From Microbacterium karelineae (lineage in GTDB: Bacteria > Actinomycetota > Actinomycetes > Actinomycetales > Microbacteriaceae): a stretch of 64,000 nt of DNA. This document shows positions 45,311 to 56,529 of this stretch, one piece after another. Below the pieces are notes generated by a model. It ran no database searches. It was not told where the DNA came from and saw nothing but the letters and a program-made list of their open reading frames with translations. The number at the start of each line of letters is the position of its first letter. Position 1 is the first letter of the stretch. A program made the position numbers and the translations under genes. The stretch is taken from NCBI RefSeq assembly GCF_009745985.1, contig NZ_WFIX01000190.1, positions 310,001 to 374,000 on the forward strand, read 5' to 3'.

Positions 45311-45904
45311 CGTCGACTGTCCCCGATTCATCCACGGGCCGATCCCGCTCGGCGCGTCGGAATCGAAGACTTCTCCACAGGTTATCCACAGGACCCCCGG
45401 TGCTCTCACCGGGGGTTCTTCGCGTGTTTCCGGCGTTCCAGGGGCCCACCAAGGTGAACGAGAGGTGACGTCATCCACAGGGGGGCCTTGACAGCCGCCG
45501 CCGCGACCCGTTAAGAGTTCTCCACGGTGTGGACAACCTGTGGATAACTGTGGAGACACGCCACCCGGCCTGTGCAGGACACGCCTCGTCGGTGTGCAAA
45601 CCGCTGTGGGGGCCCGATGGACCGGCGAGCACCCTTCCACGCGTCGTCCGCAGCGCGTCCACAGGTCACAGCGATGTAGTTCCCTACTGCCGACTGCCCT
45701 CCACAGAGTTATCCACACTCTCCACAGCTGTTAACGCCGTTAAGAGATCACTCTGATGAAGAAGGGCCTCCGATCACCTCAGGACGACGTCGTTCGTGAC
45801 GCGCAGGCGGAAGCCACTAGCATTGGTTCCCCGCGACAAGTGCGCATCAGCTGGTGCGCGTCTTCCGTGTCGCACAGCTTTTTCCGCACATGAGGGGGAG
45901 TTAC
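45311..45904. other. oriC: Chromosomal replication origin oriC
   Basis: 594-bp dnaA-dnaN spacer with DnaA boxes on both strands. Perfect: TTATCCACA at 45382-45390 and 45709-45717, and reverse TGTGGATAA at 45539-45547. One or two mismatches: 45371-45379, 45471-45479, 45518-45526, 45528-45536 (reverse), 45549-45557 (reverse), 45718-45726. The tight group 45518-45557 has boxes facing each other. The AT-richer stretch near 45728-45760 (GTTAACGCCGTTAAGAGATC) next to the last boxes is a candidate unwinding element. Confidence 0.92.
45392..45417 (+). terminator. dnaA terminator inside oriC
   Basis: ACCCCCGGTG / CACCGGGGGT stem with loop CTCT and a T-rich end, 80 bp after the dnaA stop and directly after a DnaA box. 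Confidence 0.8.
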
Positions 45905-47050
45905 GTGAAGTTCCACGTGAACCGCGACGTCTTCAGCGAGGCGGTCTCGTTCGTCGTCAAGCTGCTGCCGCAGCGCAACCCGCAGCCGATCCTCGCCGGC
46001 GTGCTCATCGAGGCGACCGACGACGGCGGCCTCTCCCTGTCCGCGTTCGACTACGAGGCGTCCGCCCGCACGACGATCGAGGCGACGATCGAGGAGCCGG
46101 GAACGATCCTCGTCCACGGTCGTCTCCTGAACGACATCGCGAGCCGCCTTCCGAACGCGCCCATCGAGGTGTCCACCGAGGAGGACGGCAACGTCGCCGT
46201 CGTCTGCGGTCCCGCCCGCTTCGCGCTCGCGTCGATGCCGGTCGAGGAGTACCCCGCGATCCCCGAGGTGACGGGCGAGTCCGGTCTCGTCCCCGGCGAG
46301 GACTTCGCGACGGCCATCTCGCAAGTCGCATTCGCCGCCTCCCGCGACGACGTCACGCCGGTGCTGACAGGCGTGCAGCTCGCCGTCAGCGGCACGCAGC
46401 TCAGCCTCGTCGCCACCGACCGCTACCGCGTCGCGCTGCGCGACATCGAGTGGGACGGCGGCCAGCAGGAGTCGCAGGCGCTCGTGCCCGCCCGCACCCT
46501 CACCGAGGTCGGGAAGACCTTCTCGCACGGCGGCAACATCTCGATCGCCTTCTCGGGATCCGGCGACCGCGAGATCATCGCGTTCACGGCCGGCAACAAG
46601 ACGGTGACGTCGCTGCTCATCAAGGGCAACTTCCCGCCCGTGAAGCGGCTGTTCCCCGAGCAGACCGGCCACTACGCCGTCGTGTCGACGAGCGACCTCA
46701 CCGAGGCGGTGCGCCGTGTCGCGCTCGTCCTCGACCGCTCGGCCCCCCTGCGCTTCACATTCGGCCCGACCGAGGTGACGATGGATGCCGCCGGCGGCGA
46801 CCAGGCGCGCGCATCCGAGTCGGTCGACGCGACCCTCACGGGCGGTGACGAGGTGACGATCGGGCTCAACCCGCAGTACCTCCTCGACGCGCTGGGCGCC
46901 GTGAAGAGCGAGTTCGCCCGCATCACGTTCACCTCGAGCGACAACGCCAACAAGCTGAGCCCGATCCTCGTGACGGCGCAGACGTCGGTCGACGACGCGG
47001 CGAGCGACAACTTCAAGTACCTGCTGCAGCCCAACCTCCTGCTGCGCTGA
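45905..47050 (+). CDS. dnaN: DNA polymerase III sliding clamp (beta subunit)
   Basis: 381 residues from GTG 45905 (GAGGGGGAG upstream), where the typical start VKFHVNRDVFSEAVSFVVKLLPQRNPQPILAGVLIEA begins; an ATG 51 nt upstream adds non-family residues. Three clamp domains, ending in the short C-terminus LLQPNLLLR typical of beta clamps. First codons also contain a parS-like box. Confidence 0.97.
   Translation: MKFHVNRDVFSEAVSFVVKLLPQRNPQPILAGVLIEATDDGGLSLSAFDYEASARTTIEATIEEPGTILVHGRLLNDIASRLPNAPIEVSTEEDGNVAVVCGPARFALASMPVEEYPAIPEVTGESGLVPGEDFATAISQVAFAASRDDVTPVLTGVQLAVSGTQLSLVATDRYRVALRDIEWDGGQQESQALVPARTLTEVGKTFSHGGNISIAFSGSGDREIIAFTAGNKTVTSLLIKGNFPPVKRLFPEQTGHYAVVSTSDLTEAVRRVALVLDRSAPLRFTFGPTEVTMDAAGGDQARASESVDATLTGGDEVTIGLNPQYLLDALGAVKSEFARITFTSSDNANKLSPILVTAQTSVDDAASDNFKYLLQPNLLLR
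45910..45923. other. Degenerate parS-like box in the dnaN start
   Basis: GTTCCACGTGAACC, two mismatches from the 14-bp core. It falls in conserved codons (KFHVN), so it may be coincidence of coding sequence. Confidence 0.3.
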
Positions 47051-47060
47051 CGCGTCCCTC

Positions 47061-48248
47061 GTGATCGTCGAGCACCTGAGCCTCGTCGACTTCCGCAACT
47101 ACGCGCAGGCGGAGCTCGAGCTGCAGGCCGGCACGAACCTGCTCGTCGGGCGCAACGGGCAGGGCAAGACCAACCTGGCCGAGGCGATCGCGTACCTCGC
47201 GACTCTCGGCTCCCACCGGGTGTCGGCCGACGCGCCGCTCGTGCGCGAAGGCAGGGAGGCCGCGTTCGTGCGGGCGCGCTTCGCGCACGGATCCCGGCGG
47301 GTCACCCTCGAGCTCCAGATCAACAAGCAGGGATCCAATAAGGCGCGCGTCTCGGGGAATCCCGTGCGTGCGAACGAGCTGCCGCGCTACGCGCAGGCGG
47401 TGCTGTTCGCGCCGGAGGACCTCACGATCGTGCGGGGGGATCCGTCTGCGCGGCGCCGCTTCGCCGACCAGCTGCTCGTGCAGCGCACGCCCCGCATGGC
47501 GAGCGTGCTCGGCGACTACGACCGGGTGCTGCGCCAGCGCACGACTCTGCTGAAGTCCGCGCGAGCGCGCGGGATGAAGGCGGAGCAGCTGACGACCCTC
47601 GACGTGTGGGACGACAAGCTCGTCGCGCTCGGGTCGCAGATCATCGATGCCAGGAGGCGGCTCGCGGTCGACCTCTCGGATCCCCTGGCGCGCGCCTATG
47701 CGGCGATCGCGGGCGACGACCACTCGCCGCGCCTCGCGTGGGCGCTGTCGATCGGCGGGGCGGATCCCGAGGAGACGGGCGGCGCGGAGGAGACTCCCGA
47801 CACCGGGGCGACGACGGAGCAGTTCCGACAGGCGTTCGCGGAGAGGCGCGCGCAGGAGGTCGAGCGGGGCCTCACACTCGTCGGCCCGCATCGGGACGAC
47901 CTCGTGCTGCGCCTTCGGGGCCTTCCCGTCAAGGGTTACGCGTCGCACGGCGAGAGCTGGTCGATGGCGCTCGCGCTGCGTCTGTCGTCGGCTGAGCTGC
48001 TGCGGGCGGAGTCGCCGGGCGGGGATCCGATCCTCATCCTCGACGACGTCTTCGCCGAGCTCGATGCCGCGCGGCGCGGCCGTCTCGCCGACGTCGTCGC
48101 CGGGTACGAGCAGGTCATCGTCACGGCCGCCGTTGCGCGCGACATCCCGGAGCCGCTGCGCGACAACGCCGTGCGCATCGAGGCGGGCCGGATCCTCGGC
48201 TCCCTCGCCGAGCACCCGCTCGATGAGGGCCAGGGGGAGGCTTCGTGA
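47061..48248 (+). CDS. recF: Recombination and gap-repair protein RecF
   Basis: 395 residues from GTG 47061. SMC-like ATPase: Walker A GRNGQGKTN (about 30-38), an RNA/DNA-binding middle, a signature region SHGESWSMALALRLSSAELL, and Walker B PILILDDVFAELD. Loads RecA with RecO and RecR at gaps. 10 bp after dnaN; overlaps the DUF721 gene by 4 nt. Confidence 0.96.
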   Translation: MIVEHLSLVDFRNYAQAELELQAGTNLLVGRNGQGKTNLAEAIAYLATLGSHRVSADAPLVREGREAAFVRARFAHGSRRVTLELQINKQGSNKARVSGNPVRANELPRYAQAVLFAPEDLTIVRGDPSARRRFADQLLVQRTPRMASVLGDYDRVLRQRTTLLKSARARGMKAEQLTTLDVWDDKLVALGSQIIDARRRLAVDLSDPLARAYAAIAGDDHSPRLAWALSIGGADPEETGGAEETPDTGATTEQFRQAFAERRAQEVERGLTLVGPHRDDLVLRLRGLPVKGYASHGESWSMALALRLSSAELLRAESPGGDPILILDDVFAELDAARRGRLADVVAGYEQVIVTAAVARDIPEPLRDNAVRIEAGRILGSLAEHPLDEGQGEAS

Positions 48249-48739
48249 GCGAGGAGCGCCCGCCGGGGATCCCGGAGACGATCGCGACCTATCTGCGGCT
48301 GCGCGGGCTTCCGCTCAGCCGCGCAGCCAAGCGGAAGCGCCGGAATCGGGGGGATCCCGACGGAAGCCAGCCGTTCGCGAAGGGCCGCGATCCCGGGACG
48401 CTCGGCGACGCCATCACCGCGCTGACGACCGCGAGCGGATGGACGCCGCAGCTCGAGCGCGAGGAGCTCGCGCTGGGCTGGGAGGAGATCGCCGGCGCGG
48501 ACAACGCCGCGCACTCGCACATCGAGACCTTCGCCCAGGGGCTCGTCGTCGTGCGATGCGACTCCACAGCGCGCAGCAAGCAGATGCACCTCATGCGAGC
48601 GAACTTCCTCACGCGCATCCTCGAGGTGTATCCCGATGCCGGCGTGAAGGAGATCCGCTTCTTCGGGCCGGACGTCCCGACGTGGAAACATGGCTTCAGG
48701 CGCGTTCAGGGGCGCGGTCCGCGCGATACCTACGGTTAG
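48245..48739 (+). CDS. DUF721 (DciA-like) protein
   Basis: 164 residues from GTG 48245. The N-terminal half is basic and linker-like (RAAKRKRRNRGD). The DUF721 fold follows: LGWEEIAGADNAAHSHIETFAQGLVVVRCDSTARSKQMHLMRANFLTRILEVYP. Known: DUF721 proteins between recF and gyrB in actinobacteria are relatives of DciA, a helicase-loading factor; a replication role is inferred from that. Confidence 0.9.
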   Translation: MSEERPPGIPETIATYLRLRGLPLSRAAKRKRRNRGDPDGSQPFAKGRDPGTLGDAITALTTASGWTPQLEREELALGWEEIAGADNAAHSHIETFAQGLVVVRCDSTARSKQMHLMRANFLTRILEVYPDAGVKEIRFFGPDVPTWKHGFRRVQGRGPRDTYG

Positions 48740-48857
48740 GACGGGTCGGATCCTGTCGGAGGGGGTTTTCTGGCCGGAGAAGGCCCGCCACGGCGTTTTC
48801 GCCCGTCCGTGCGGCTAGACTGGAGGCGCTGCCCAGACCACAAGGAGCGACCCCTTC

Positions 48858-50930
48858 ATGACGAGCGATACCCCTCAGAACGAGCCTGATTCCACGACGG
48901 CCGACGCGGGGGGCGACAGCACGTCGACGGCGTCCGGCAGGGTCACCAACGACTACGGATCCGATCAGATCCAGGTGCTCGAGGGCCTCGAGGCGGTGCG
49001 CAAGCGCCCCGGCATGTACATCGGATCGACCGGCCCGCGCGGCCTCCACCACCTCGTGTACGAGATCGTGGACAATTCGGTCGACGAGTCCCTCGCGGGC
49101 TACTGCGACACCATCACGGTGACGCTGCTCGCCGATGGCGGCGTGCGCGTCGACGACAACGGCCGCGGCATCCCCGTCGCCGAGCACAAGATCGAGAAGA
49201 AGTCAACGCTCGAGGTCGTCCTCACCGTGCTGCACGCGGGAGGCAAGTTCGGCGGCGGCGGATATGCGGTCTCGGGCGGTCTGCACGGCGTCGGATCGTC
49301 GGTCGTCAACGCGCTGTCGACCCGGCTCGACGCCGTCGTCCGGCGCGACGGCAGCGTGTGGCGCCAGTCGTTCTCGGGCGGAGGCGTGCCGACCGGCCCT
49401 GTCGAGCAGGGCGACGCGACCGACGAGACGGGCACGTCGATCACCTTCTGGCCGGACCCGGACATCTTCCGCGAGACGGTCGAGTTCGAGTACGAGGTGC
49501 TGCGCACCCGCTTCCAGCAGATGGCGTTCCTCAACAAGGGCCTGCGCATCGAGCTGTTCGACGAGCGGCCCACCTCGACCGAGGAGGTCGAGACTCCCGA
49601 GGGCGCCCCCGAGGTCGAGCAGCGCCACGACGTCTACCTCTACGAGCGCGGGCTCATGGACTACGTCGACTACCTCAACCATGCGCGCAAGTCCGAGCGC
49701 GTGCACGAGGAGATCATCAGCTTCGAGTCGGAGGACACCGACCGGAAGATCGCGCTCGAGGTCGCCATGCAGTGGACGACCTCGTACAGCGAGAATGTAT
49801 TCACCTACGCGAACACGATCAACACTCACGAGGGCGGCACCCACGAGGAGGGCTTCCGCGCGGCGCTGACGTCACTCGTGAACCGCTACGCGCGCACCAA
49901 CGGCATCCTCAAGGAGAAGGACGACAACCTCACGGGCGACGACGTGCGCGAGGGGCTCACGGCCGTCATCTCCGTCAAGCTGAGCGAGCCGCAATTCGAG
50001 GGCCAGACGAAGACGAAGCTCGGCAACACCGAGGCCAAGAGCTTCGTGCAGCGGATCGTGGCGGACGAGCTCGGCGACTGGTTCGAGCGCAACCCCCAGC
50101 AGGCGAAGAACATCATCCGCAAGGCGATCGACGCCGCCTCCGCGCGGCTCGCCGCCCGCAAGGCCCGCGAGACGGCCCGGCGCAAGAGCGTGTTCGAGTC
50201 GGCCGCCATGCCCGACAAGCTCAAGGACTGCACGAGCAAGGATCCCTCGATCAGCGAGGTCTTCCTCGTCGAGGGCGACTCGGCAGGCGGCTCCGCCGTG
50301 AACGGTCGCAACCCGCTCACGCAGGCGATCCTCGCGCTCCGCGGCAAGATCCTCAACGTCGAGCGCGCGCGCGTCGACAAGGCTCTCGCCAACAAGGAGG
50401 TCCAGGCGATGATCCAGGCCTTCGGCACGGGCATCGGGCCGGAGTTCGACATCGAGAAGGCGCGCTATCACAAGATCGTGCTGATGACCGACGCGGACGT
50501 CGACGGGCAGCACATCACGACGCTGCTCCTGACGCTGCTGTTCCGATACATGCGCGGCCTCATCGAGGCCGGCTACGTCTTCCTCTCGATGCCGCCGCTG
50601 TATCGCCTGAAGTGGACCAACGCCGAGCATGAGTACGTCTACAGCGACCGCGAGCGCGACGCGCTGCTCGAGCTGGGCATCGAGAAGGGCAAGCGCCTCC
50701 CGAAGAGCAACGAGGGCGGCGTGCAGCGCTACAAGGGTCTCGGCGAGATGAACGCCGAGGAGCTGTGGGAGACGACGATGGATCCCGAGACCCGCACCCT
50801 GCGCCAGGTGACGATCGAGGATGCGGCGGCCGCCGACGAGATCTTCTCGGTCCTCATGGGAGACGACGTGGAGTCGCGACGCGGCTTCATCCAGCGCAAC
50901 GCCAAGGACGTCCGCTTCCTCGACATCTGA
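48858..50930 (+). CDS. gyrB: DNA gyrase subunit B
   Basis: 690 residues. GHKL ATPase ([38 protein letters not shown]), a transducer domain, Toprim with EGDSAGGS (about 472-479) and [11 protein letters not shown], and C-terminal [21 protein letters not shown]. About 35 extra acidic residues precede the conserved start. AAGGAG lies 10 nt before ATG. Supplies ATP-driven negative supercoiling with GyrA, encoded 31 bp downstream. Confidence 0.98.
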   Translation: MTSDTPQNEPDSTTADAGGDSTSTASGRVTNDYGSDQIQVLEGLEAVRKRPGMYIGSTGPRGLHHLVYEIVDNSVDESLAGYCDTITVTLLADGGVRVDDNGRGIPVAEHKIEKKSTLEVVLTVLHAGGKFGGGGYAVSGGLHGVGSSVVNALSTRLDAVVRRDGSVWRQSFSGGGVPTGPVEQGDATDETGTSITFWPDPDIFRETVEFEYEVLRTRFQQMAFLNKGLRIELFDERPTSTEEVETPEGAPEVEQRHDVYLYERGLMDYVDYLNHARKSERVHEEIISFESEDTDRKIALEVAMQWTTSYSENVFTYANTINTHEGGTHEEGFRAALTSLVNRYARTNGILKEKDDNLTGDDVREGLTAVISVKLSEPQFEGQTKTKLGNTEAKSFVQRIVADELGDWFERNPQQAKNIIRKAIDAASARLAARKARETARRKSVFESAAMPDKLKDCTSKDPSISEVFLVEGDSAGGSAVNGRNPLTQAILALRGKILNVERARVDKALANKEVQAMIQAFGTGIGPEFDIEKARYHKIVLMTDADVDGQHITTLLLTLLFRYMRGLIEAGYVFLSMPPLYRLKWTNAEHEYVYSDRERDALLELGIEKGKRLPKSNEGGVQRYKGLGEMNAEELWETTMDPETRTLRQVTIEDAAAADEIFSVLMGDDVESRRGFIQRNAKDVRFLDI

Positions 50931-50961
50931 TCGACGACGGACTTCGAAGAGAGACTGACTG

Positions 50962-53519
<2,558 letters not shown>

Positions 53520-53523
<4 letters not shown>

Positions 53524-53924
53524 GCACGGTAGCTGACAAGCTCGCGAAGAAGTCCGCGCAGAAGACCTCGTCGAAGCAGGTGCGTCTGCGCCTCGTCTAC
53601 ATCGACTTCTGGTCGGCGGTGAAGCTGTCGTTCCTCGTCGCGATCGCCGTCGCGATCGTCACGCTGGTGTCGTTCCTGCTGATGTTCCTCGTGATCCAGT
53701 CGACGGGGCTCATCGGACAGGTCGACGAGTTCATCGGCAGCTTCAGCGATGGACGCTTCTCGATCGAGGCGGCCGTCGGCCTGCCGCAGGTGTTCGCCTT
53801 CGGATCCGTCGTCGCGATCCTCAACCTCATCGTCGTCACGGTGATGGGCGCGGTCGCGGCCGGCATCTACAACATGTGCGTGAAGATCACGGGCGGCCTG
53901 CTCGTCGGCTTCACCTCGAACTGA
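53520..53924 (+). CDS. DUF3566 membrane protein
   Basis: 134 residues. A basic N-terminus ([19 protein letters not shown]), two transmembrane helices (about 32-62 and 90-118) and a short C-terminus. Known: a DUF3566 protein follows gyrA throughout actinobacteria; function unknown, possibly cell-envelope related. Last gene before the strong terminator at 53933. Confidence 0.92.
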
Positions 53925-53932
53925 TCTGACTG

Positions 53933-53964
53933 AGGTGCCCCGGGGCCACGGCCCCGGGGCACCT
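53933..53964 (+). terminator. Terminator of the gyrB-gyrA-DUF3566 operon
   Basis: Near-perfect 15-bp stem AGGTGCCCCGGGGCC / GGCCCCGGGGCACCT with a minimal loop, 9 bp after the DUF3566 stop, followed by TTC. Confidence 0.85.
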
Positions 53965-53975
53965 TCGCGTGCGCT

Positions 53976-54044
53976 GCGTCGGAGAAATCCCCACGATCGG
54001 GGATCCTGGTCGTGAGGAGCCGATGATGTGGATTTCTCCGACGC
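53976..54044. repeat. Palindromic element, copy 1
   Basis: Perfect 15-bp terminal inverted repeats GCGTCGGAGAAATCC and GGATTTCTCCGACGC enclose a 39-bp centre with GATCGGGGATCC. A related 69-bp element occurs in the same orientation at 55002. Small size, ends and repetition resemble a REP or MITE. Confidence 0.75.
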
Positions 54045-54051
54045 TGTGCGG

Positions 54052-54876
54052 TCATGCGGCGAGATGCAGGCCCTGGGCGATCGCGGAGAGGATGAGATCC
54101 TGCACCATGGGCCAGTCGTCGATCACCTGGCGGTAGCCGACGCGAATCACGTGATAGCCCATCAGGCGCAGGACCGCGTCATGCTCGTTGTCGGACATGC
54201 GCTGCGCATCGACGTGGTGCCCGCCGTCGATCTGCAGAACGAGCCTGTCGCCGATCGGCAGATCGACGCGGTGGCCCCCGATCCACACCTGTTGGCGCAG
54301 CGGCAGCTTCAGCCATCGCAGGCGCGGAATCACCACCGATTCGAGTCCCGAGTCGGAGAATCACCGCATCTCGGTCATGATCCGCCGGGCCTGCGGGCCG
54401 AACGGGAGCCGCTTCACGATGTCGCGGTCGATGAGCTCCTTCCGTGCGGCCGACTCCCACACGACGAGCGCCTTCTCGTAGGGCTGGCAGGCGGCGGCGT
54501 AGCCGAGCGCGTTCACGATGCTGTCCTCGAGAGCATGCCGCGGGCGCGGGGCGACGGGCTGGCCCCAGTGGACGTGGGCCGCCGTCTCGGCGAGGACGCG
54601 CCCGTTGGACGGGGCCGCGACGTGCGGATCCGACGAGCCGAAGGTCCACAGCCCGGCACGCTCCGCTCGCGTCACGCACGTGATCGTCACGCCGAGCGTG
54701 GCCGCGCGCTGCAGCATGGGATCCGCGCCAGGGAGCGCGACCCAGCCACGCCGCAGCCGTACGACGGTACCGGCTGCGAGGGCGCGGCGCAGGTCGTGGC
54801 GGGTGACGCCCGCGTCGCGGAGGTCGTCGGTCGCGGCGACGCCGTGCCGGGCTTTGAGTTCACGGAAGAGCCTCAT
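54052..54876 (-). pseudogene. DUF559/AbiEi-like protein gene interrupted by an in-frame TGA
   Basis: Reading from ATG 54876 gives an AbiEi-like winged-helix N-terminus (FRELKARHGVAATDDLRDAGVTRHDLRRALAAGTVVRLRRGWVAL) and a middle domain. A TGA at 54363-54361 follows MTEMR, and the same frame continues without break (FSDSGLESVVIPRLRW...VDLPIGDRLVLQIDGGHH...RLMGYHVIRVGYRQVIDDW) to a stop at 54052, forming the DUF559 nuclease-like end. Joined length is 274 codons, normal for the family. A single base change (TGG or CGA to TGA) explains it. An independent restart at GTG 54336 cannot be ruled out. Confidence 0.82.
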
Positions 54877-55001
54877 GCACGGCACTGTCACAGATCCGCG
54901 CGGCGCACGTGCGCCGCAGAACCCCGAAAGTGGAACAACTTGGCGAAGTCCGCGCCTGTGGACACGCTGATCCGCCGGTCCTGCGGCGTTCCCGCGCCGC
55001 T

Positions 55002-55070
55002 CCGTCGGAGATCTCCCCTGGATCGGGATCCTCGGCCTGAGGATCCGATGCTGTTGATTTCTCCGATGCT
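55002..55070. repeat. Palindromic element, copy 2
   Basis: Same layout and orientation as 53976-54044 (CGTCGGAGATCTCC ... GATTTCTCCGATGC) but with mismatched ends. The centre has the inner palindrome GGATCCTC / GAGGATCC (55026-55044 region). Together the copies bracket the broken DUF559 gene. Confidence 0.72.
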
Positions 55071-55105
55071 GTGCGCGTGCGCCACGCCCGGGGTGCGCGG
55101 ACGAA

Positions 55106-55135
55106 TTGGAGCGGCGCACGCGCGTCATGTATGCT
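55106..55135 (+). promoter_or_regulatory. tRNA operon promoter
   Basis: TTGGAG, 18-bp spacer, TATGCT, 35 bp before tRNA-Ile. Confidence 0.6.
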
Positions 55136-55169
55136 CTTGCAGGTTGGCAGGTCATCCTGCTGGTGTCAC

Positions 55170-55243
55170 GGGGCTATAGCTCAGGCGGTTAGAGCGCTTC
55201 ACTGATAATGAAGAGGTCCCAGGTTCAAGTCCTGGTAGCCCCA
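55170..55243 (+). tRNA. tRNA-Ile(GAT)
   Basis: 74 nt. Acceptor GGGGCTA/TAGCCCC, D-arm AGCTCAGGCGGTTAGAGC, anticodon arm CTTCA-CTGATAA-TGAAG (anticodon GAT), T-arm CCAGGTTCAAGTCCTGG. CCA is not encoded. Conserved place after gyrA. Confidence 0.98.
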
Positions 55244-55257
55244 CTCCACCTCCTCGC

Positions 55258-55330
55258 GGGGCCTTAGCTCAGTTGGTAGAGCGCCTGCTTTGCAAGCAGG
55301 ATGTCAGGAGTTCGAATCTCCTAGGCTCCA
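55258..55330 (+). tRNA. tRNA-Ala(TGC)
   Basis: 73 nt. Acceptor GGGGCCT/AGGCTCC with one G-T pair, anticodon arm CCTGC-TTTGCAA-GCAGG (anticodon TGC), T-arm AGGAGTTCGAATCTCCT. 14 bp after tRNA-Ile, same transcript. Confidence 0.98.
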
Positions 55331-55346
55331 CATCTTCACCTCCCCG

Positions 55347-56507
55347 ATGCGCTCGACCGGGAGACCGTACGTGGATCTGCGTTGGCTCTCAGCCTCGGAA
55401 CACGAGATCGCGGAAGCGATCCAGCGGTACCGGCTCCGCTCGCGACCGCGCTGGGTGCCGACGAGACGCCAGGTGCTCGTGCATGTCAATCATTGTCTGA
55501 TGCTCTGGTATCTCTGCATCGTGCTGATGGTCCTCGGCGTTCGCATCGACACCCTGCAGGACAACCGCATCGAAGCGCGGGACATCAGGGACATGGCGGT
55601 GTGCGCTGCCGTCTTCGCGGTCTGGGTCGTCGCCGCCGTCTGGCTCCGACGGTGGTCGGAGAGGCCGCCATCATCCCGGGCACGGATTCGACAGGGGCGA
55701 CAGATGCTCACTGCCTTCGCCAATGGCTTCGCCTCTCAGCCCCGGCGGGGTGCCGCGTTCTCCTCGCTGATCACGGCGGAGCAGCACGCTCACTGCTTCC
55801 CGCGCTTCGTCGCAGAGGGTGTCGAGTTCGGCAATGTCGGATTCCGGAGGCGATCGCGTTCGGGATCCTGGCAGTACATCGCGTTCCGTCTGCCCGTGCC
55901 GCTCCCGCACATGCTGCTCGACTCCACAGAGAGCGGGAGTCTCGCTCCGATGCTGCCGGTGCACGTGGGCAGGCACCAGGAGCTCTCGCTTGAGGGAGAC
56001 TTCGATCGCTGGTTCCAGATGTACGCGCCCGCCGGCTACGGGCGGGATGCGCTGTTCGTGCTCACCCCGGATGTCATGGCGGTCCTGATCGATCACGCGC
56101 ATGGGTTCAGCATGGAGATCGTCGGGGAACGGGTGGTGTTCTTCCGGCCTGGAGCGGCCGACTACTCGAATCCTGATCCGTGGAACGTCGTGGCGGAGAT
56201 CGCCGAAGCAGTCATGGATCCGTTCCTGCGCAATACGTCGCGCTACCGCGACGCACGCATTCCTGAGCAGAACGTCTCCCCGACCATGGAGACGGTGCGA
56301 GCAGCCCTCGCAGCACCCGGTGGGCGGTGGGCCGAGCCGTTCCCTCGGATCGCAGACGACGGTGCTCGGCTTGACCTGGAAGACCGTCGCACGGGCGTGT
56401 GGTGGATGCTCGGCGCGATCGGATGGGGAGCAGCGCTCATGGCCCTCTATATGGTGCCCGCAGCCTTCGCCTTCGCAGGATTCATGTCGATCGCCGACGG
56501 CAGATGA
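55347..56507 (+). CDS. Uncharacterised membrane protein (DUF3137-like style)
   Basis: 386 residues from ATG 55347; an earlier ATG lies inside tRNA-Ala and is rejected. Two transmembrane segments near the N-terminus (about 50-67 and 82-103), a soluble domain (LEGDFDRWFQMYAPAGYGRDALFVLTPDVMAVLIDHA) and a C-terminal span (MLGAIGWGAALMALYMVPAAFAFAGFM). The EGDFDRxF...YxRDAL...TPDVMAxLID pattern recalls DUF3137 proteins, though I cannot confirm that. Only 16 bp after the tRNA and without a ribosome site, so read-through or a leaderless transcript is possible. Confidence 0.75.
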   Translation: MRSTGRPYVDLRWLSASEHEIAEAIQRYRLRSRPRWVPTRRQVLVHVNHCLMLWYLCIVLMVLGVRIDTLQDNRIEARDIRDMAVCAAVFAVWVVAAVWLRRWSERPPSSRARIRQGRQMLTAFANGFASQPRRGAAFSSLITAEQHAHCFPRFVAEGVEFGNVGFRRRSRSGSWQYIAFRLPVPLPHMLLDSTESGSLAPMLPVHVGRHQELSLEGDFDRWFQMYAPAGYGRDALFVLTPDVMAVLIDHAHGFSMEIVGERVVFFRPGAADYSNPDPWNVVAEIAEAVMDPFLRNTSRYRDARIPEQNVSPTMETVRAALAAPGGRWAEPFPRIADDGARLDLEDRRTGVWWMLGAIGWGAALMALYMVPAAFAFAGFMSIADGR

Positions 56508-56529
56508 GACCGCCGCATAGGGTGATCTC

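Noticed and set aside
45854-45904. ATG 45854 as dnaN start
   Set aside because: Adds 17 residues not found in beta clamps; GTG 45905 has a strong ribosome site and the family N-terminus.
54361-54363. TGA read as selenocysteine
   Set aside because: The family has no selenoprotein members, the position is not a redox site, and no SECIS-like hairpin is seen directly after it.
55290-55346. Upstream ATG for the membrane protein at 55347
   Set aside because: It lies inside tRNA-Ala; the residues it would add are translated tRNA sequence.
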